From the NCBI GenBank assembly GCA_019136035.1, contig JAGVUW010000322.1, forward strand, positions 1 to 12,236: a stretch of 12,236 nt of DNA, in the 5' to 3' direction. Positions 10,001 to 12,236 of this stretch are shown one piece after another. How positions within the stretch are numbered: position 1 is the first letter of the stretch; every line of letters starts with the position of its first letter. The translations under genes were made by a program, and so were the position numbers. A model generated the notes under the pieces. It did no database searches and was not told the DNA's origin. It saw only the letters and a program-made list of their open reading frames with translations. The stretch is from Verrucomicrobiota bacterium. Its GTDB lineage: Bacteria; Verrucomicrobiota; Lentisphaeria; Oligosphaerales; JAFGRS01.

Positions 10001-12236
10001 GCCCCCGGCCAGCCGGTGACCGTCTCGCTGGATCTGCCCACGGTCCTGACCGAGATCACCGACCTGGTCACCCTCGGCCAGACCATCGACACCGAAAGCG
10101 CGGCCACAGCCGTCCTCGGCCTGAACCTCCAGGATGCCGGCGGTGCCGCCCTGACCAGCCTGACCCTCCGCCTGCAGAGTGCGGCCGGCGCGCAGCCGAC
10201 CGACCTCAACACCGTCCTCGCCGGCGGCGCCATGTCCGGCGTCGCCCTCTATCGGGACAACGGCTCGGTGACCGGCGCCTTCGACGCCAACGACACCCTG
10301 CTGCCTCTGGCCACCGCGCCGACCTGGACCGGCAGCGGCCCCTGGACCCTGGTCATGTACCTCGCCGCCGGCTACGTCGTCCCGACCGACGACATCGGCG
10401 CCGATGCCGGTGACGACGTCTTTGTCGTCGTGCGCACCTCCGGGCAGGCCTCGAATGGCGACAAGCTCCAGTTCTCGATCCCCTCGACCAACGGCATCAT
10501 GTACAGCAACGGCCCGGCCTCCGTGGTCGGCGTGAGCACCGGCGAGCTGACGGTTACCATGCCCCTGCGACTGCGTGACCTCATCGGCGCCGCCGGCATC
10601 ACGACCCAGGCCGCCGGCCCGACCGTCGGCATGGTCGGCTTCGACGTCGCCGATGGCATCGGCCAGTCCCAGACCATGAACTCGCTGATTGCCACCATCC
10701 AGAATGTCGGCGGCGACAGCGACGTGACCCCGATCGACTTCGCCACCTACTCGGCCCTGGATGCGGTCGGCGCCCTCAGCCTCTGGCGCGACGCCCGCTC
10801 GCCCTCGCCCTCGACCCTCGCCGCCAATCTCGACGCCTCGGCCCTGAACCTGACCCTCACCGACGGCACGGCCTACCCGAACGCCGGTATCGTCCTCATC
10901 GGCCGCGAGGCCATCGCCTACAGCGGCAAGGCCGGCAATGTCCTGACCATCCAGCGCGGCGCCTACGGCACCACCCCGGCCGCCCACCTCGCCGGAGAGA
11001 ATGTCCAGCTCGCCTACACCGACCCGCTCAGCGCACCCCTGACGACCCTCGCCGTCGGCGCCGCCGCGGGCGACACCACCCTCTCCGTCACCGCCGCCGC
11101 CCGTCTCATCGACCCCGAGGGGCGCTTCATCGCCACGATCCGCATTGCTGATGAAATCATCGGCTATCGCGATATCAGCGGCACGAACCTGACCGGCTGC
11201 ACCCGCGGCGCCGCCGGCAGCACCGCCGCCGCGCACGCCGTCGGTGCCGCCGTCGAGAACGCCACCACCGGCCTCCTCGCCGGTGCCATCACCCCGAGCA
11301 GCACCACCATCCGCATCCTCGGCCGGCCGTTCCAGCCGGCCAGCCCCGCCACCGAAGTCGCCCTCACCCTCGGCAGCGAGGTGATCACCTACACCGGCGC
11401 CACCGACCAGGGCGCCGGCATCTGGCAGCTCACCGGCGTCGTGCGCGGCGCCGACGGTACCGTCCCGGTCGCCCACGCCAATCAGGACCTCGTCATCTTC
11501 GGTCGTCCCGGCACCTTCGATGTCAGCGTCGACTCCTACGTCATCCTGGCGGCCCTGCCGACCCAGACGATGGTCCAGAACATCAACTTCCAGGACATGC
11601 CCCTGAGCGCCCGTCTGGATGACGTCGACGACTTCTTCCTCGGCGCCACCACCAGCGTCCTCATCGGCAATGGCGAGGACTTCCGCCTGCGCCTGGCGCC
11701 GCGCGAGGTGTTCTTCTCCAACAGCATTCTGACCGACAAGGCGATCACCACGGGCGTCGTCACCGTGACGACTTCGGCCTCGACCGTCGTCCTCAGCGAC
11801 GTCGGCGGCACCCCGGGCGCGGCCCCCGGCGACACCCTGACCTTCACCTTCGAGCGCCCGGTCAACCCGGCCTCGATCACCGCCGCCCTCGTCCCCGGCA
11901 ACACCAACAACGCCTTCGCTGCCGGGAGCGGCTCGATCACCGGTACCCTCGGCGGCCTGGTGGCCGAACTCGGCGCTTTCTCGGTACCCGGCACCATCAC
12001 CGCCGCCGGCTGCACGATGGCCATGAGCAGTGACCAGCGCCGCATCATCATCACCCTCGGCACCCCCGCCTGGCCCTCGGGCAACTACGTCGAGCCCGGC
12101 GGCATCTTCACCCCCGATGCCAGCGTCCTCGATAACGGCGGCAACCCGTTCGGCGGCGTCTTCACCGTCACCGGCACCTTCGGCGTCCCGGACACCGACG
12201 GCGACGGCCTCCCGGATTGGTGGGAAGCCCTCTACC
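4010..12236 (+). CDS. Giant modular secreted/surface protein, 3' end beyond the window
   Basis: The frame is open for 2742 codons to the last base. No stop or frameshift appears at the positions I checked, and the protein reads sensibly throughout. With ATG 4010, residues 1-43 form a long Arg-rich leader, a hydrophobic stretch follows (TAAVALLALALGPVAEA, 45-61), and cleavage after Ala61 or Ala62 is likely. The rest is rich in Thr, Asp, Gly and aromatic residues with beta-sandwich character. I see no transmembrane segment, catalytic motif or prepilin signature. Domain order: a beta-rich N-terminal region (63-300), LWxD module 1, RG modules 1-4, LWxD modules 2-4, three Fn3-like domains (1583-2004), LWxD module 5, LWxD module 6 enclosing RG modules 6-8, a further beta-rich region, and a calcium loop at 2728. 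I recognise no named family for the whole protein. Adhesion, surface layer or matrix roles fit the architecture but are inferred. The missing C-terminus probably holds the anchor or sorting signal. Confidence 0.9.
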   Translation, partial: MNPTLILSRLGFGRWLAPLTPPRRPASRSVHAPPAGRSRSLPALTAAVALLALALGPVAEAAITVTTSSQIVSNQGLLPHSPWTPLWRVEIDCGADADAGNLSNLAMSWIGTQNFNVNRDIAEIRVVTTSATTVAFSPTSLSNYEPTNYAWWTPANGWQATGTISVGGPNGPVRLPVPGTAAAANSCYWIIIRTSDAIPGDITDGDDNRARFQSRIRLTGSQSGTPSSYDTGDRDTTVITCEAQIVDMIPYSSMNRRGGYPPGNQLEYVNAPLAMNNIIQSDHPASGLLQRELMGVYDPYPVLALNIAGRSGNIGNTNPDEEILLSLRAILEDSGRQGNFSTSDLASHPLSRYPNLTLWEDSDNNGIFDPNADRLISTVSSGAPWGTNHITVSPTTPGPSGEARWQFTLNVRDDVHGIDQHGGPHLDTTVDGRPDFFLCTTTVPDHGWVTSVPLYGADFRMFMEPGNNLNFLYAGRTDPAEGGMPAYASTLAQPLAAQDNLIDLYDTTVAAPYTPPALALTVASAVGFDDPNGNWTAYLRIADATNAEVLAYTDIAGNVFTLTAPASFSYAVGATVTSYYPDPNESGKNYVMIEGTVPVVGGVLPEFMSYSDIFPDNTGTLTGVTRSDYFGTMTQPIILQHNVGDIVYYPVSSNPAALAQAVDNSQTVFILSSGEAFPDPDGTRWVFILCQSEIMRYNDREEWFNPGDGNTYIRLLNVQRGYYDPILTSVGRPATRAAHAAGQTVIYFDQPGRLATALPRSLQYQGFPFFIDDGFTPDRILLSSSTPAEIAVASQFPDPDGGYRVYAQIGTEWISYNDRATHQELDGSPTYVVLTGLKRGERGTSLAGPYAAGTAVTGEVPGIFLEATKSAQIMFDLITHPADPVEADGFPSPVLIFNMCDSRYEPDSEKLHWVRLHFRQTTPGSFKPSDLAPLSDDALSGVSLWRDQKRSVSDLDQQGLLNPRGGITQLTVADENIQLSAESLVWYNGTDDSVWSPDNDDPNGHYYVVVKPKTAIDLYPHDFVNNLPSYSDDRTGAYKGMDYIFCVRGGGAGKPYPTDPTRWYERGPDYGDSFRVSIDNEQDIQFGFGFHADPTLFPLTNTASVSTVPTFFSDMSPSRLTSRERSAVVGIDLVAPIGRNVSFNHVAFQIYDTGDINFQISDLVDPNATVADCGIAIYKDNGSITGVFDPQDSRVLMTGLPRLETMAWMNPAYHIVELDLDATSVGAIPTSNTGEFAGPDYFIVLQPTPSADPGDDFYVQLWGSTMLGTRDDTISFTGDAGGITYKRLRTGTMIVETVTNTILTNQVPAGIQVNPGQGPLNAVGIDTYDPLGTATLRGLRAYFETTMGLDPNDILAPLNGTATGGVSVSSRTGGAQATQPTVWRHDFTDGLVHIGGGTQEALSTGDALAWFTQANKLVWIDTDKNGVWNAGDALFIESSALPVTARVATYDLADTLIAGTPAPGTEGVVEFGGNYGFAFYDAAPAGFSFGSGDDIYFLGPGRSTIGWYADLVLTTPAPLPTDDAGANAPPDFYLRYTAKSDPSIYGDLQFSFYVPNNGVTFSTGYSYADTDRITNLVTMRFVPTAIENFLATRGNGSVSLSWTLPAGTAFPNVLILRTEGTAPGPGEVPSLSTTYTAGQFVGAAKIVYRGTGTAYLDLDVVNDTPYYYQAFAGDTNGDATIDQADMISATPFPVTPTGDVTAPEAVTDLVISNADPNQLNLSWNLADPADVKGVLILRRSDDAYPDQAPVNEYTYAPGDALGSATVVAYLTAASDTVAAAGVNDATDQITLDDASAFPDPDGAFLAYIDVAGTTFAFNDRAGNVLQLLSPADLSGVNAADPVAVILTRMDDLALTPGTTYYYALYTHDAPVNYSTATMGNSTVQNGGTTPNNINNLAATFEVVGMQRNIRLTWTWPGAPTPSGIMIVRNPGAPASGEPVDGAVYAPGEDLNTGTVVAHITDLSITAYTDTNLPGGVTYYYTIFAYDGADFTYTNTGDAPGQPVTVSLDLPTVLTEITDLVTLGQTIDTESAATAVLGLNLQDAGGAALTSLTLRLQSAAGAQPTDLNTVLAGGAMSGVALYRDNGSVTGAFDANDTLLPLATAPTWTGSGPWTLVMYLAAGYVVPTDDIGADAGDDVFVVVRTSGQASNGDKLQFSIPSTNGIMYSNGPASVVGVSTGELTVTMPLRLRDLIGAAGITTQAAGPTVGMVGFDVADGIGQSQTMNSLIATIQNVGGDSDVTPIDFATYSALDAVGALSLWRDARSPSPSTLAANLDASALNLTLTDGTAYPNAGIVLIGREAIAYSGKAGNVLTIQRGAYGTTPAAHLAGENVQLAYTDPLSAPLTTLAVGAAAGDTTLSVTAAARLIDPEGRFIATIRIADEIIGYRDISGTNLTGCTRGAAGSTAAAHAVGAAVENATTGLLAGAITPSSTTIRILGRPFQPASPATEVALTLGSEVITYTGATDQGAGIWQLTGVVRGADGTVPVAHANQDLVIFGRPGTFDVSVDSYVILAALPTQTMVQNINFQDMPLSARLDDVDDFFLGATTSVLIGNGEDFRLRLAPREVFFSNSILTDKAITTGVVTVTTSASTVVLSDVGGTPGAAPGDTLTFTFERPVNPASITAALVPGNTNNAFAAGSGSITGTLGGLVAELGAFSVPGTITAAGCTMAMSSDQRRIIITLGTPAWPSGNYVEPGGIFTPDASVLDNGGNPFGGVFTVTGTFGVPDTDGDGLPDWWEALY
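4910..5422 (+). repeat. LWxD module 1 (residues 301-471)
   Basis: Begins VLALNIAG, reaches LWED at 358-361 in the loop LWEDSDNNGIFDPNAD (an EF-hand-like calcium loop by spacing of Asp/Asn), then PDFFLC near 434-439 and YGADFRMFM near 456. These three landmarks recur in five other places in the protein. Function unknown. Confidence 0.6.
5561..5752 (+). repeat. RG module 1 (residues 518-581), half-degenerate
   Basis: Matches the first half of the module (FDDPNGNWTAYLRIAD, EVLAYTDIAGN) and ends AVGATV. The RGxxGT part is missing, making it a divergent copy. Confidence 0.5.
5777..5959 (+). repeat. RG module 2 (residues 590-650)
   Basis: Contains FMSYSD followed by LTGVTRSDYFGT and HNVGDIVYY. 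The arginine and the GT are kept, while the usual RG is RS. Separated from module 1 by an eight-residue linker. Confidence 0.6.
5996..6253 (+). repeat. RG module 3 (residues 663-748)
   Basis: Has AFPDPDG, then SEIMRYNDR, then VQRGYYD and RAAHAAGQTVIYF. It is longer than the others because of extra residues after NDR (EEWFNPGDGN). Confidence 0.7.
6341..6589 (+). repeat. RG module 4 (residues 778-860)
   Basis: A clear copy with QFPDPDG, IGTEWISYNDR, VLTGLKRGERGT and AAGTAV. It shares the DPDG and YNDR signatures with module 3, so the pair may have arisen by duplication. Confidence 0.75.
6689..7279 (+). repeat. LWxD module 2 (residues 894-1090)
   Basis: Begins VLIFNMCD, has SGVSLWRD (LWRD at 944-947), HYYVVVKP near 1005, MDYIFCV near 1042 and YGDSFRVSI with IQFGFG at its end. 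The Asp-rich calcium loop seen after LWxD in module 1 is absent here. Confidence 0.55.
7391..7837 (+). repeat. LWxD module 3 (residues 1128-1276)
   Basis: Begins VVGIDLVAP. IYKDNGSITGVFDPQD (D at 1180 to D at 1192) stands where modules 1 and 5 carry LWEDSDN... and LYRDNGS.... It continues with YHIVELDL, PDYFIVLQPT near 1240 and PGDDFYVQL. Confidence 0.6.
7973..8692 (+). repeat. LWxD module 4 (residues 1322-1561), divergent
   Basis: Begins AVGIDTYDP and has LVWIDTDKNGVWNAGDA (Asp loop at 1421-1432), PPDFYLRYT near 1531 and YGDLQFSFY with GVTFSTG at its end. It is the longest copy without an obvious insertion and the least certain in its boundaries. Confidence 0.5.
8756..9103 (+). other. Fibronectin-III-like domain 1 (residues 1583-1698) with dockerin-like loop
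   Basis: IENFLATRGNGSVSLSWTLP opens the domain and TPYYYQAFA marks the penultimate strand; the Trp (1602) and first Tyr (1666) are 64 residues apart. Directly after YYYQAFAG comes DTNGDATIDQAD (1674-1685), a single dockerin/EF-hand-like calcium loop. A full dockerin would need two such loops, so cohesin binding is not implied. Confidence 0.65.
9113..9664 (+). other. Fibronectin-III-like domain 2 (residues 1702-1885), interrupted
   Basis: AVTDLVISNADPNQLNLSWNL (shown in part: LNLSW) opens it and TPGTTYYYALYTHD closes it. The Trp (1723) to first Tyr (1860) distance is 137, about 72 more than in the domains on either side. The excess is accounted for by an RG-type module lying between VVAYL and LTPGTTYYY. 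Confidence 0.65.
9350..9544 (+). repeat. RG module 5 (residues 1781-1845), nested in Fn3 domain 2
   Basis: ITLDDASAFPDPDGAFLAYID and FAFNDRAGNVLQLL (in part: FNDRAGN) match the first half of modules 3 and 4, including the DPDG and NDR words. The RGxxGT half is replaced by SPADLSGVNAADPV. Assignment rests on the first half only. Confidence 0.6.
9680..10021 (+). other. Fibronectin-III-like domain 3 (residues 1891-2004)
   Basis: INNLAATF, IRLTWTWPG and GGVTYYYTIFAYD are in Fn3 order. Trp (1913) to first Tyr (1978) is 65 residues. This intact copy, with domain 1, serves as the ruler for the interrupted domain 2: VVAHITDLSITAYTDTN here aligns with the point where domain 2 reads VVAYL and then diverges. 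Confidence 0.7.
10112..10504 (+). repeat. LWxD module 5 (residues 2035-2165)
   Basis: The most compact copy: VLGLNLQDAGG, SGVALYRDNGSVTGAFDAND (LYRD at 2080-2083), LVMYLAAGY, GDDVFVVVRTS near 2135 and NGDKLQFSIP. Its DNGSxTGxFDxxD loop matches module 3 closely, so these two are probably the nearest relatives. Confidence 0.65.
10829..11020 (+). repeat. RG module 6 (residues 2274-2337)
   Basis: A good copy: GIVLIGREAIAYSGKAGN, then LTIQRGAYGTTPAAHLAGENV. First of the tandem trio nested in LWxD module 6, starting 12 residues after LWRD where other copies carry the Asp loop. Confidence 0.75.
11039..11263 (+). repeat. RG module 7 (residues 2344-2418)
   Basis: IADEIIGYRDISGTNLTGC followed by TRGAAGSTAAAHAVGAAV. 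This copy best shows the full consensus. It has a short linker on both sides. Confidence 0.75.
11273..11503 (+). repeat. RG module 8 (residues 2422-2498)
   Basis: LGSEVITYTGATDQGAG, then LTGVVRGADGTVPVAHANQ. Last of the trio; LWxD-type sequence resumes directly afterwards. Confidence 0.75.
12191..12226 (+). other. Thrombospondin type-3-like calcium loop at the window edge (residues 2728-2739)
   Basis: DTDGDGLPDWWE is a typical Asp-rich calcium-binding repeat that often lies near the C-terminus of large surface proteins in PVC-group and other environmental bacteria. Further repeats and a C-terminal anchor may follow beyond the window. Confidence 0.85.

Larger units (their letters stand above)
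10631..11719 (+). repeat. LWxD module 6 (residues 2208-2570), interrupted
   Basis: MVGFDVADG and ALSLWRD (LWRD at 2258-2261) start it; SYVILAALPTQ, VDDFFLGATTS (second Asp 2541) and NGEDFRLRLAP finish it. From the LWRD Asp to the DxFF Asp is 280 residues, against 53-110 in the other copies. The extra length is residues 2274-2498, which are three tandem RG modules. Without them the distance is 55, as in module 5. Confidence 0.6.

Noticed and set aside
6290..11476. A 1728-codon open frame on the minus strand
   Set aside because: It lies entirely opposite the giant + strand gene, which has a clear signal peptide and recognisable modules. The antisense product is a Gly/Ala/Val/Asp-rich string with no domain, a by-product of GC-rich third positions.

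Overview
The window is GC-rich bacterial DNA with strongly G/C-biased third codon positions. It holds two real genes, both on the + strand, separated by 933 bases without a convincing gene. The first gene (32-3076) is a complete outer-membrane secretin with TPR repeats in front, of the kind found next to type IV pilus / type II secretion genes in the Planctomycetota-Verrucomicrobiota-Lentisphaerota-Kiritimatiellota group. It resembles what I remember of the Akkermansia Amuc_1098 family. That resemblance, the DxDGDGLPDWWE ending of the second protein and a sigma-54 promoter make a PVC-group organism the best guess. The assignment is inference, and other GC-rich phyla with similar surface proteins are possible.

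The second gene starts at 4010 (best start) and runs open to the end of the window: 2742 codons with no stop, 3' end missing. It encodes a giant exported protein built from repeated beta-rich modules. By eye I find six copies of a module marked by LWxD, DxFF and GDxF motifs (here 'LWxD module', several with an EF-hand-like Asp loop), eight copies of a short module with an IGxExIxY half and an LTGxxRGxxGTxxAxH half (here 'RG module'), three fibronectin-III-like domains, and a C-terminal thrombospondin-3-like calcium loop at the window edge. Spacing measurements suggest RG modules are nested inside loops of the other two domain types: one in the second Fn3 domain and three in tandem in the sixth LWxD module. 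This is the most unusual thing in the window.

The gap between the genes (3077-4009) has three parts. From 3077 to about 3480 it is a hairpin-rich, repeat-like tract with two overlapping 10-bp hairpins that compete for one strand. From 3505 to 3596 there are four copies of a 14-bp GTTGTTGACAGGGC element at 25-28 bp steps. From about 3600 it is more AT-rich and ends in a near-perfect -24/-12 sigma-54 promoter at 3698-3712, which would give the giant gene a leader of about 285 nt. The four-copy array lies where enhancer sites for a sigma-54 activator would be expected.

A working picture, by inference: the secretin is the outer-membrane pore of a pilus or type II system, and the giant protein is a separately promoted, activator-controlled surface or secreted protein. 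Nothing in the sequence proves that the secretin exports it.
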